Shown here in pieces: positions 7,073-15,639 of a DNA stretch of 37,510 bases (position 1 is its first letter; the number at the start of each line of letters is the position of its first letter). The DNA is from JADCCX01 sp031373545 (GTDB lineage Bacteria > Pseudomonadota > Alphaproteobacteria > Rhizobiales > Beijerinckiaceae). The notes below the pieces were generated by a model. That model saw nothing but the letters and a program-made list of their open reading frames with translations, did not search any database and had not been told where the DNA came from. The translations under genes and the position numbers were made by a program. The DNA lies in the NCBI GenBank assembly GCA_031373545.1, contig JANMMT010000130.1, forward strand, positions 1 to 37,510, given 5' to 3'.

Positions 7073-10000
7073 ATGACCAGATTGCTGCGCCTGCTCGCCT
7101 GTGCGGGGCTCCTCACGCTCTGGCTCTCACCCACGTTCGCACAAACACCCAAGGCGTTCATCCGCGATGATCTGCAAACCAATGGCGCGCTGCTGGAAGA
7201 GCGGCTGAAGCGCGAGATCGCGCTGCCCACTGCCCCCGACGCACGCCAGCTTATCGCGCAAGCCACTGCGCAACTCGCCCGCAACGAACCCCGCCGCGCG
7301 CTGGCGCTGGCCAATCAGGCCGTCGTGGCTGATGGGCGGAGTGCCGAGGGCTGGCGGGTGATGTCCCGCGCGGCGCAGGCGATCGACCCCCGCGATTACC
7401 GCGAACGCTATGAACTGGCGGAGCGGGCACTGGCTGCCGGCTACATCGCCTACCAGCGCTCGGGCTCTAAAGCGGATGAGGCGATCTCGTTGCGCCTGCT
7501 GGCCAAACTCTTCGAAGAGCGCTCGCTCTGGCGGCCCGCGCTCACCACCTACCGCCTCAGCCTGGAGGCGCAGGACAACGCCGAGGTCCGCAAGGCTTAC
7601 GAGGAGCTGCGCGAAAAGCGCGGCTTTCGCCTGACCGAGAACAAGACCGATGCGGATTTGGCCACCCCGCGCGCCTGCTTCACCTTTTCCGAGCCGCTGG
7701 CGCGCGGGCGGGTGGATTTTGCGTCTTACGTCGCTGTCACCGGCAACCGGGCCGAAACGGCGGTGACGGCGGAGGGCACGCAGCTGTGCGTGGAGGGCCT
7801 GCGCCACGGCGAGCGCTACGGCATCGTCATCCGCCAGGGGCTGCCTTCGGCGATTGCCGATGAGGCGCTGCTGAAAACCGCCGATTACGACATCTATGTG
7901 CGTGACCGCGCGCCCTCCGTGCGCTTCACGGGCCGCAATTACGTGCTGCCGCGCACGGGCCAGCAGGGGTTGCCGCTGGTTTCGGTGAACACCGGCAAGG
8001 TGGCGCTGGAGATCGTGCGCATCGGCGACCGCAACCTGATCGGCACCGTGCAGGGCGAGGAGTTCCTGAGCCAGATCTCGCGCGCCGGCCTGCGCGACAT
8101 CGCCGACAGCCGGGGGCAGAAGGTCTGGTCCGGCACGATGGATGTGACGAGCGAACTCAACAAGGATGTGACCACGGCTTTCCCCGCGCAGGAGGCGTTG
8201 GGGCGCTTGCAGCCCGGTGTCTACGTCATGGTCGCCGCGCCGGTGGTCAACACTGCGACACCCGTACCCACTGCCGACCCTGATGACTCCACCGATGATG
8301 GCCGTTCGGCGGCGCAGTGGTTCATCGTTTCGGACCTAGGGCTCACGAGCTTTTCCGCGCCGGACGGTGTGCATGTGCTGGTGCGCTCGCTGGCCGATGC
8401 GCGGCCTCTTGCGCGGACAGAGGTGCGCTTGCTCGCGCGCAACAACGAGGTGCTCGCCACCGCCACCACCAACGCGGAGGGCCACGCCAAATTCGAGGCC
8501 GGGCTGGCACGCGGCAAGGGCGGCCTGTCGCCGGGCCTCGTGACGGCGCAGCTCGCCGAGGACTACGCCTTTCTCGATCTCAAGCAATCGGCCTTCGATC
8601 TCTCCGACCGGGGCGTCAAGGGCCGCGTGGCCCCCGCAGGGCTGGATGCCTTCGTCTTTGCCGAGCGCGGGGTCTATCGCTCGGGGGAGGCCGTGTTTGT
8701 CACCACGCTGCTGCGTGACCCGGCTGGAGCCGCCATCACCGGACTGCCGCTCACCTTGGTCGCCAAGCGTCCGGACGGTGTGGAATACCGCCGCCAGCTC
8801 GTGGAGGATCAGGGCGGCGGCGGACGGGCCTGGTCGCTGCCGCTGGTGGGCGGCGCGTCAACCGGCACCTGGCGCGTGCAGGCCTTCGCAGACCCCAAGG
8901 GCGACGCGGTGGGCGAGACCACCTTCCTGGTGGAGGATTACGTGCCCGAGCGGCTCGACGCCGAGCTGAAACCCAAGCGCACGGCGCTGCGCTCCGGCGA
9001 GCCTGCCGAAATCGATGTGGAGGCGCGCTATCTCTACGGCGCGCCGGGAGCCGAGCTGGAGGTGGGTGGCTCCGTCACCGTGCGCCCCGCGAGCACGAGC
9101 GCCATCCCGGGTTTGGAGGGCTATCGCATCGGCCTGACCGATGAAACCGTGGAGCCGGCGAAGAGCGACATCGAGGAGAAACAGACAACCGACGCGCGCG
9201 GGCGGGCCAGCCTGGGCCTCACCCTCAACGAGCCCGAGACGACCCAGCCGCTGGAGGCCGAGATCGCTCTCACGATTTCCGAGAACGGCGGACGCGGCAT
9301 CACCCGCAGCGTCACCCTGCCCATTCTGCCCAAGGGCAACGTCATTGGCGTGAAAGCGCTGTTCGAGAACAGCAACCTCGGGGATGGCGACACCGCCCGC
9401 TTCGATGTCGTGATGGCCACGGGCGAGGGCCGCAGACTGGCGCGCACCGGCGTCAAATGGACGCTCTCGCGCATCAACCGCAACTACCAGTGGTTCTTTG
9501 TCGATGGCCGCTGGAATTACGAGGCGGTGAAAACCACGCGCCGCGTGGCCGATGGCGAGGTGGCGCTGACCGCCGCCGCGCCCGCCAAGGTAGAAACCAG
9601 GATCGGCTGGGGATCGTACCGGCTGGAAGTGCGCGCCGAGGGACAGGATGCCGCCGAAACCGCCATCACCTTCGATGTGGGGTATGGCAGCGAGGCCAAG
9701 GCCGACACGCCTGATGTGCTGGAAGTGGCGCTGGACAAGGCGGCCTACGGCGCGGGCGACACGATGCAACTGCGCCTGGCACCGCGCTTTGCCGGGCGGG
9801 CGACGCTGGCCGTCATGGGCGAGGGGTTGAAGCAGCTCACGACGGTGGATGTGCCCGCCAGCGGCATCACCGTGCCGCTCAAGGTTGAGGCAACCTGGGG
9901 CACAGGCGTCTATGTGGTGGTGCTGGCGCATCGCCCGCTGGATGCGCAGGCGCAGCGCATGCCGGGCCGCGCCTTGGGCCTGGCCTGGGCCTCGATCGAC

Positions 10001-12325
10001 CGCGCAGCCCGCACTCTCAAGGTGGAGACAGGCGCGCCCGCGCTGATCCGCCCGCGCGGCCCGCTGGACCTCCCCATCAAGCTCACGGGCCTCGGCGCCG
10101 GCGAGGAGGCCTTCGTCACGGTGGCGGCGGTGGACATCGGCATTCTCAATCTCACCAAATACACCACCCCCAACCCCGCCGAGCATTTCTTCGGTCAGCG
10201 CCAGCTCAGCGCCGAGGTGCGGGATCTCTACGGGTTTCTGATCGACGGCATGCAGGGCACACGCGGGGCCTACCGCTCGGGCGGGGATGCCGCCGCCACG
10301 GCCACTGGTGACAAGCCGACGCAGGAGCCGCTGGCGCGCTATTCCGGTGTGGAGAAAGAGGGCGCGGATGGCACGGCGAACGTGCGCTTTGATATCCCGG
10401 CCTTCAACGGGGCGGTGCGGGTCATGGTGGCGGCATGGTCCCGTGGCAAGGTGGGCCAGGCGTCCTCCGATGTGCTGATCCGCGACCCCATCGTGGCGCA
10501 GGCAACGCTGCCGCGCTTTTTGGCGGTGGGGGACCGCTCGCGCTTCCATGTGGAGATCAACAACGTCGAGGGCGAGGCGGGCGACTATGCGCTGGATGTG
10601 GCGGTGAAAGGCCCTGTGGCGGTGGAGGCCGAGGCGGCGCGCCGCACCTTCCGCCTCGCCAGGGGGCAGAAGGCCGAGGCGGTGATCCCCGTGATTGCTG
10701 CGGGGCCGGGCCTCGCCACCTTCGATCTTAAACTGAGCGGCGGCGGCAAGGAATTGTCGCAGCAACTCAGCGTAAGGGTACAGCCCTCCAGCCAGACCAT
10801 CGCCAGCCGCTCCGTGCGGGCGCTGCCCGGCGGGGGTACGCTCACGCTCTCGTCCGATCTCTTTGCCGATATGGTGCCGGGCTCGGCCTCCGTGGCGGTC
10901 AGCGTCTCGCCGTTCGCGGCGCTGGATGTGCCCGCGCTGTTGAAGGCGCTCGACCGTTATCCCTATGGCTGCACCGAGCAGACGGTCAGCCGCGCGCTGC
11001 CGCTGCTTTATGTCAACCGCCTCGCCAGTCTGGAGGCGCTGGCGCTGGATGACGGCGCAGAGGGGCGCGTGGCAGCGGCCATCGACAAGGTGCTGTCGCG
11101 GCAGGGGGCGAATGGCTCCTTCGGCCTCTGGGGCGTGGGCGGCGATGATCTGTGGCTCGATGCCTTCGTGGCGGATTTTCTCACCCGCGCCCGCGAGCGC
11201 GGCGTGGCGGTGCCCGCCAGCGGTTTCAGCCTCGCACTCGACCGTCTGCGCAACCAGGTGGTGAACGCGGGCGAGGTGCGCGGCGAGGAGGCGTCGGGCA
11301 TTGCCTACGCGCTCTATGTGCTGGCGCGCAACGGCCGCCCCGTGATGGGCGATCTGCGCTATCTCGCGGACAACCGCCTCAAGGAGTTTTCCTCTCCCTT
11401 GGCCCAGGCCCAACTCGGCGCAGCGTTGGCGCTGCTGGGTGATCGCGGGCGTTCGCGCACGGCTTTTGCACAGGCCGTGAGCACGCTGGCGGCGAGTTCG
11501 ACCGAAGCGCTCTCGCGTGCCGATTATGGCTCCAAGCTGCGCGATGGCGGCGGCGTGCTCACACTTCTGGCCGAGGCCGGGGCCGAACGCGCGGAGATCC
11601 TGCGCGCCTCAGCCGAGGTGGAAGCGGCGCGCGGGCAGGTGAACCATGCCTCGACGCAGGAGCAGCTCTGGATGGTGCTGGCCGCGCAGGCGCTGGCCAA
11701 GGAGATGGAAGCCTTCCAGCTCACGGTTGATGGCACGGCACGCACGGGCGCGTTCTACCGCACCTATGCCCAGGCCGCGCTGGAGACCAAGCCTGTGATC
11801 CTCTCCAACCCCGGTGCGAATGCCGCGCGCGCCATCATCACGGTGTCAGGCGCGCCGCTCGATCCGCTGCCCGCGCTGGACCGGGGCTTCAAAATCGAGC
11901 GCCAGTTGCTCGACATGAAGGGCGAGCGCGTGAACCTCGCCGAGCTGCGCCAGAACACGCGCTATGTGGTAAAGCTGACGATCACCGAGCCGAGGGCCGT
12001 GTTCGGCCGTGTGCTGGTGGTGGACGCCCTGCCTGCCGGGTTGGAGATCGAGAACGCCAAGCTGGGGGCGGATGGCGGCAGCGAGGGGCTAGCCTTCGCC
12101 AAGAGTGATGTGGCCCCCGTGCACACGGAGTTGCGCGACGATCGCTTCATCGCCGCCTTCGAGCGCGCGAGCAGCCAGAAGCCGGAGTTCGTGGTGGCCT
12201 ATACCGTGCGGGCCGTGACGCCGGGCCGTTATGTGCATCCCCCCGCCTCGGTGGAAGACATGTACAAGCCTGATCGGTTCGGGCGCGGGGCCTCCGGGGT
12301 GGTGGAGGTTCTGCCCCGGCGATGA
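7073..12325 (+). CDS. yfhM: Bacterial alpha-2-macroglobulin (YfhM-like) with intact thioester
   Basis: This 1750-residue periplasmic protein is of the bacterial alpha-2-macroglobulin family (COG2373). ATG 7073 gives the signal peptide MTRLLRLLACAGLLTLWLSPTFA followed by Q, a type I cleavage site. Residues about 50-180 form a helical, repeat-like N-terminal region, then come macroglobulin-type beta domains, and then the thioester domain with YPYGCTEQ. The Cys is residue 1300 and, with the Gln, would form the internal thioester that traps attacking proteases. The C-terminal part ends in a receptor-binding-like beta domain. It protects the periplasm or cell wall from foreign proteases. In E. coli YfhM is a lipoprotein; here an LLAC lies at residues 7-10, too early for a normal lipobox, so the protein is probably soluble. 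The stop overlaps the pbpC ATG (ATGA), the classic partner arrangement. Confidence 0.95.
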   Translation: MTRLLRLLACAGLLTLWLSPTFAQTPKAFIRDDLQTNGALLEERLKREIALPTAPDARQLIAQATAQLARNEPRRALALANQAVVADGRSAEGWRVMSRAAQAIDPRDYRERYELAERALAAGYIAYQRSGSKADEAISLRLLAKLFEERSLWRPALTTYRLSLEAQDNAEVRKAYEELREKRGFRLTENKTDADLATPRACFTFSEPLARGRVDFASYVAVTGNRAETAVTAEGTQLCVEGLRHGERYGIVIRQGLPSAIADEALLKTADYDIYVRDRAPSVRFTGRNYVLPRTGQQGLPLVSVNTGKVALEIVRIGDRNLIGTVQGEEFLSQISRAGLRDIADSRGQKVWSGTMDVTSELNKDVTTAFPAQEALGRLQPGVYVMVAAPVVNTATPVPTADPDDSTDDGRSAAQWFIVSDLGLTSFSAPDGVHVLVRSLADARPLARTEVRLLARNNEVLATATTNAEGHAKFEAGLARGKGGLSPGLVTAQLAEDYAFLDLKQSAFDLSDRGVKGRVAPAGLDAFVFAERGVYRSGEAVFVTTLLRDPAGAAITGLPLTLVAKRPDGVEYRRQLVEDQGGGGRAWSLPLVGGASTGTWRVQAFADPKGDAVGETTFLVEDYVPERLDAELKPKRTALRSGEPAEIDVEARYLYGAPGAELEVGGSVTVRPASTSAIPGLEGYRIGLTDETVEPAKSDIEEKQTTDARGRASLGLTLNEPETTQPLEAEIALTISENGGRGITRSVTLPILPKGNVIGVKALFENSNLGDGDTARFDVVMATGEGRRLARTGVKWTLSRINRNYQWFFVDGRWNYEAVKTTRRVADGEVALTAAAPAKVETRIGWGSYRLEVRAEGQDAAETAITFDVGYGSEAKADTPDVLEVALDKAAYGAGDTMQLRLAPRFAGRATLAVMGEGLKQLTTVDVPASGITVPLKVEATWGTGVYVVVLAHRPLDAQAQRMPGRALGLAWASIDRAARTLKVETGAPALIRPRGPLDLPIKLTGLGAGEEAFVTVAAVDIGILNLTKYTTPNPAEHFFGQRQLSAEVRDLYGFLIDGMQGTRGAYRSGGDAAATATGDKPTQEPLARYSGVEKEGADGTANVRFDIPAFNGAVRVMVAAWSRGKVGQASSDVLIRDPIVAQATLPRFLAVGDRSRFHVEINNVEGEAGDYALDVAVKGPVAVEAEAARRTFRLARGQKAEAVIPVIAAGPGLATFDLKLSGGGKELSQQLSVRVQPSSQTIASRSVRALPGGGTLTLSSDLFADMVPGSASVAVSVSPFAALDVPALLKALDRYPYGCTEQTVSRALPLLYVNRLASLEALALDDGAEGRVAAAIDKVLSRQGANGSFGLWGVGGDDLWLDAFVADFLTRARERGVAVPASGFSLALDRLRNQVVNAGEVRGEEASGIAYALYVLARNGRPVMGDLRYLADNRLKEFSSPLAQAQLGAALALLGDRGRSRTAFAQAVSTLAASSTEALSRADYGSKLRDGGGVLTLLAEAGAERAEILRASAEVEAARGQVNHASTQEQLWMVLAAQALAKEMEAFQLTVDGTARTGAFYRTYAQAALETKPVILSNPGANAARAIITVSGAPLDPLPALDRGFKIERQLLDMKGERVNLAELRQNTRYVVKLTITEPRAVFGRVLVVDALPAGLEIENAKLGADGGSEGLAFAKSDVAPVHTELRDDRFIAAFERASSQKPEFVVAYTVRAVTPGRYVHPPASVEDMYKPDRFGRGASGVVEVLPRR

Positions 12326-14517
12326 CACATGCGCCCACCTCAACACTTGGCTTCCCCCATCCTCATGCTGAGCCTGTCGAAGCACGAGGATCAGGGGAGG
12401 TACGAGCAGTGGCCTCGCCCTTCGACAGGCTCAGGATGAGGCCAAGACGTTACGCGGCAGCAGGCGTGCTAACATGCCTGCTCCTGATTGCCGCGCTCCC
12501 CCTCCTCACCCTCGCCGTAACCTACACGCGCCTGCCTCCCCTTGATCTCGCAGCCATGAGCGAACGCTCGGCGCTGACACTTGATCGCAACGGCCAGGTA
12601 TTGCGCGCCTTCGTTATGGCCGATGGCCGCTGGCGCATGCCAACCACGGTGGCCGATGTGGACCCGCGCTACATCGAGATGCTGCTGTCCTTCGAGGACA
12701 AGCGCTTTCGCAGCCATTACGGGCTGGATCCGCGCGCGCTTTTGAGGGCAACGGTTCAGGCGCTGCGCCATGGGCGCGTGGTCTCCGGCGGATCCACGCT
12801 GACCATGCAGGTGGCGCGGCTGCTGGAGCCGCGGCCCGAACGCTCGGTGAGCGCCAAGCTGCACCAGATGGCCCGCGCCATCGAGTTGGAGCGGCGCTTA
12901 TCCAAGGATGACATCCTCTCGCTTTACCTCAGCCTTGCGCCCTTCGGCGGCAACATCGAGGGCCTGCGCGCGGCAAGCTTTGCCTATTTCGGCAAGGATG
13001 CGCGGCGGCTCTCCTTCAGCGAAGCGGCGACGCTGGTGGCCCTGCCGCAAGCGCCGGAATGGCGCAGGCCGGATCGCTTCCCCCTGCGTGCGGCGCAGGG
13101 CCGCGCCCGTGTGCTGGATGTGGCCGTGCGCCGAGGTCTGATCAATGCCAGCGAGCGCGACTATGGGCTGAGCGAAGCCATGCCGGAGCGCCGCCGCCCC
13201 TTTCCGATGCTGGCGGCCCATGCCAGCGAAGCGGCCTTGAAGGAGCGCCCGGACGAGCGCCTGCACCGCCTGACGCTCGATGCGGGTTGGCAAGCTTCAC
13301 TCGAACACCTGGCACGCGAACGGGCGCAGGCGCTCGGCCCCAAGCTCAGCGTTGCCATCGTGGTGGTGGAGCATGCCACCGGGGCCGTGCGCGCCATGGT
13401 GGGCGGCGGCGATTATTTTGCCGATGAACGGGCAGGTGCCATGGACCTGACCCAGGCGCTGCGTTCCCCCGGGTCGGCGCTCAAACCCTTTATCTATGCG
13501 CTGGCTTTTGAGGAAGGCCTCGCGCACCCCTCCACCGTGCTGGAGGACCGCCCGCATCGGTATGGGCTGTATCACCCTGAGAATTTCGACATGACCTATC
13601 AGGGCACCGTCACGGCCAGGCAAGCGCTGCAACTCTCGCTCAATGTGCCGGCGGTGGAACTGCTTGCGGCGCTCGGCCCGCAGCGGTTCATCAGCCGCAT
13701 GCGCGGGGCAGGCGCGGCGCTGGTGCTGCCGCCGGAGGGCGCGCCGGGGCTGGCGATCGGGCTGGGCGGCGTGGGCCTGACGCTGCGCGATCTTACGAAG
13801 CTGTATGCCGCCCTTGCGCGCGGCGGCGAGGTGACGCCTTTGCTCCTGCGCGCGGACGTGGCGGCTGATCCGGCGCGCATGGTGCGCCTCATGGAGCCTG
13901 TGCCGGCCTGGTATGTGGCGGATGCGCTGCTGGGTGCGCCGCCGCCGCAGAACGCGCCCGCCCTGCGCCTCGCCTACAAGACCGGCACGTCGTATGGCTA
14001 CCGCGATGCCTGGTCGATCGGCTTCGACAAGCGCCACACCATCGGCGTCTGGGTGGGCCGCGCCGACAACGGGGCCGTGCCGGGGCTGATCGGTCGGCTG
14101 GCGGCTGCGCCCATCCTGTTCGAGGCCTTTGCCCGCATCGGCAGCACGCACGGCGTGCAACCCCGCCCGGCGGATGCGATTGTCGCCGCCACGCACGAAC
14201 TGCCGCCGCCGCTGCGTCACCTGCGCCGCGATCTGCCCAAGACCGCAACCGCGCTCACCTCCGCCAGCCTGCGCCTGGCCTTTCCGCCCGATGGTGCGCG
14301 GGTGGAACTGGCGCGCGACGCGGGCGAGCCGGCCAGCCTGACCCTCAAGATCACCGGTGGCGCGCCGCCCTTCACGGCGTATTTCAACGGGCGGCCCGTG
14401 GCGGCAGCCACGGCGCGCCGCACGCTGGAACTCAGCCCGGAGGGGCCGGGCTTTGCCCGCATTTCCATCGTCGATGGGCGCGGGGAAACCGACACCGTGT
14501 CCGTGCGGTTGCAGTGA
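12322..14517 (+). CDS. pbpC: Penicillin-binding protein 1C
   Basis: This 731-residue bifunctional peptidoglycan synthase has one membrane segment (about 44-66), a GT51 glycosyltransferase domain with the catalytic Glu125 in SFEDKRF and GGSTLTMQVAR, and a transpeptidase domain with S385xxK388 (GSALK) and KTGTS at 553-557. A C-terminal BiPBP_C domain (about 645-731) includes ITGGAPPFTAYFNGRPV. It pairs with alpha-2-macroglobulin, which is thought to defend the periplasm when the wall is breached and PBP1C repairs it. The ATG at 12322 overlaps the upstream stop. Residues about 14-40 are encoded by a dispersed palindromic repeat and read HAEPVEAR and SPFDRLRM. The alternative start, ATG 12436, lies at the end of the repeat and would remove this odd tail. 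The ATGA coupling favours 12322. Confidence 0.95.
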   Translation: MTHAPTSTLGFPHPHAEPVEARGSGEVRAVASPFDRLRMRPRRYAAAGVLTCLLLIAALPLLTLAVTYTRLPPLDLAAMSERSALTLDRNGQVLRAFVMADGRWRMPTTVADVDPRYIEMLLSFEDKRFRSHYGLDPRALLRATVQALRHGRVVSGGSTLTMQVARLLEPRPERSVSAKLHQMARAIELERRLSKDDILSLYLSLAPFGGNIEGLRAASFAYFGKDARRLSFSEAATLVALPQAPEWRRPDRFPLRAAQGRARVLDVAVRRGLINASERDYGLSEAMPERRRPFPMLAAHASEAALKERPDERLHRLTLDAGWQASLEHLARERAQALGPKLSVAIVVVEHATGAVRAMVGGGDYFADERAGAMDLTQALRSPGSALKPFIYALAFEEGLAHPSTVLEDRPHRYGLYHPENFDMTYQGTVTARQALQLSLNVPAVELLAALGPQRFISRMRGAGAALVLPPEGAPGLAIGLGGVGLTLRDLTKLYAALARGGEVTPLLLRADVAADPARMVRLMEPVPAWYVADALLGAPPPQNAPALRLAYKTGTSYGYRDAWSIGFDKRHTIGVWVGRADNGAVPGLIGRLAAAPILFEAFARIGSTHGVQPRPADAIVAATHELPPPLRHLRRDLPKTATALTSASLRLAFPPDGARVELARDAGEPASLTLKITGGAPPFTAYFNGRPVAAATARRTLELSPEGPGFARISIVDGRGETDTVSVRLQ
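12361..12441. repeat. Dispersed palindromic repeat, copy 1, inside the pbpC 5' end
   Basis: The left arm 12361-12389 (CCTCATGCTGAGCCTGTCGA and onward) and the right arm 12413-12441 (ending GACAGGCTCAGGATGAGG) are inverted copies differing at only a few positions, with a 23 bp loop. The same element recurs at 18060-18137 and 26916-26992. Unlike the other two, this copy is within a reading frame, which it does not break. Confidence 0.85.
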
Positions 14518-14525
14518 TCCCGCCC

Positions 14526-14550
14526 CGGAAAAGTGGGCACCGGTTTTCCG
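14526..14550. repeat. 25 bp dispersed palindrome, copy 2
   Basis: CGGAAAA at 14526-14532 is the inverse of TTTTCCG at 14544-14550 with GTGGGCACCGG between. It matches the element at 4198-4222 at nearly every position, including the following ATAA. It lies 8 bp after the pbpC stop, in the pbpC-rluD gap. Confidence 0.7.
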
Positions 14551-14575
14551 ATAAGGGCGTGCTCCATATGAGAAT

Positions 14576-14597
14576 TAACCGTGCAGTTGCACGGTTA
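14576..14597. promoter_or_regulatory. Perfect 22 bp palindrome upstream of rluD
   Basis: TAACCGTGCA (14576-14585) and TGCACGGTTA (14588-14597) are exact inverted copies separated by GT. The site is centred about 36 bp before the rluD ATG, a position where a dimeric repressor could block transcription. No T-run follows it, so a terminator for pbpC is less likely. The binding protein is unknown. Confidence 0.5.
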
Positions 14598-14622
14598 TCG
14601 CCTTCGGCGCATACCGCACCCG

Positions 14623-15639
14623 ATGATCGTCTCGCACACCATTCCGCCCGAGCTTGCTTCTGCCCGCCTCGACAAGGCGCTGGCCGCACTGATGCCCGAG
14701 CTGTCGCGCACACGTATCCAGGCTCTGGCGGCGGATGGCCGCGTCAGCGTCAACGGTGCGGCGGCGGCCACCTGCTCGCGCAAGCTGCTGGCGGGCGATG
14801 TGGTGGCGGTCGATGAGCCGCCGCCGGTCGCGCCCGAGCCGCTGGGCGAGGCGATCCCGCTGGTGATCCTGCACGAGGATGATGACCTGATCGTGCTCGA
14901 CAAACCCGCCGGGCTGGTGGTGCACCCCTCCGGTGGCCATGAGACGGGCACGCTGGTCAATGCGCTGATCGCCCACTGCGGGGCGAGCCTCTCGGGCATC
15001 GGCGGCGTGATGCGGCCGGGCATCGTCCACCGCCTCGACAAGGACACCTCGGGCGTCATGGTGGTGGCCAAGAACGACCGCGCCCACAAGGCGCTTTCCG
15101 AACAATTTGCCGACCATGGCCGCACCGGCCCGTTGGAGCGCGCCTATGTGGCGCTGGTCTGGGGCGTGCCCGTCCGTCGCCACGGCACCATTCACACCTT
15201 CATCGACCGCAGCACTGCCAACCGCGAGCGCATGGCCGTGACGAAAGACGGCGTCGGCCGCGAGGCCATCACGCACTACGAGGTTCAAGAGGTCTATAAC
15301 GGTGCGGACGGCACGCCGCTGGTGTCGAAGGTGATCTGCATGCTGGAGACGGGCCGCACGCATCAGATCCGCGTGCACCTGGCGCATCTGGGCCATCCGC
15401 TGCTGGGTGACCCCGCTTACGGTGGGGGCTTTCGCACGAAGGCCGGCAAGCTTGGCCCTGTGGCGCAAGAGGCGCTGGGGACACTCGGACGCCAGGCTTT
15501 GCATGCGGCGGTGCTGGGCTTTGCGCATCCGGCGGATCAGGGGGAGCTGCGCTTTGAAAGCGACCTGCCGGCGGATATGCAGATGTTGCTGGACGCGTTG
15601 GACAACCCTTCAGCCGGGCGCGGTTTGTCCCTTGCATGA
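14623..15639 (+). CDS. rluD: RluD-type 23S rRNA pseudouridine synthase
   Basis: This 338-residue protein belongs to the RluA/RluC/RluD family. An N-terminal S4 RNA-binding domain (about 14-75: ARLDKALAALMPELSRTRIQ) precedes the catalytic domain. The motif is HRLDKDTSG with catalytic Asp139, with LVVHPSGGH before it and LETGRTHQIRVHLAHLGHP after it, all diagnostic. It isomerises uridines in helix 69 of 23S rRNA if it is the true RluD. RluC cannot be ruled out by sequence alone, but an S4-containing RluD near rpoH is the usual alphaproteobacterial arrangement. ATG 14623 (MIVSHTIPPELASARLD) was chosen over upstream in-frame codons, because those lie within the palindrome. The last 30 bp overlap the 3' end of the opposite-strand beta-lactamase-like gene. 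Confidence 0.92.
   Translation: MIVSHTIPPELASARLDKALAALMPELSRTRIQALAADGRVSVNGAAAATCSRKLLAGDVVAVDEPPPVAPEPLGEAIPLVILHEDDDLIVLDKPAGLVVHPSGGHETGTLVNALIAHCGASLSGIGGVMRPGIVHRLDKDTSGVMVVAKNDRAHKALSEQFADHGRTGPLERAYVALVWGVPVRRHGTIHTFIDRSTANRERMAVTKDGVGREAITHYEVQEVYNGADGTPLVSKVICMLETGRTHQIRVHLAHLGHPLLGDPAYGGGFRTKAGKLGPVAQEALGTLGRQALHAAVLGFAHPADQGELRFESDLPADMQMLLDALDNPSAGRGLSLA

Noticed and set aside
7091..7102. LLAC near the alpha-2-macroglobulin N-terminus as a lipobox
   Set aside because: The Cys is residue 10, leaving too short a signal peptide; a normal type I site lies after residue 23.
8858..11413. Long open frame (851 codons) on the minus strand opposite the alpha-2-macroglobulin gene
   Set aside because: It is a shadow of a GC-rich gene: His/Arg/Gly/Ala-rich, without any recognisable domain, while the plus strand shows continuous family motifs and the thioester site.
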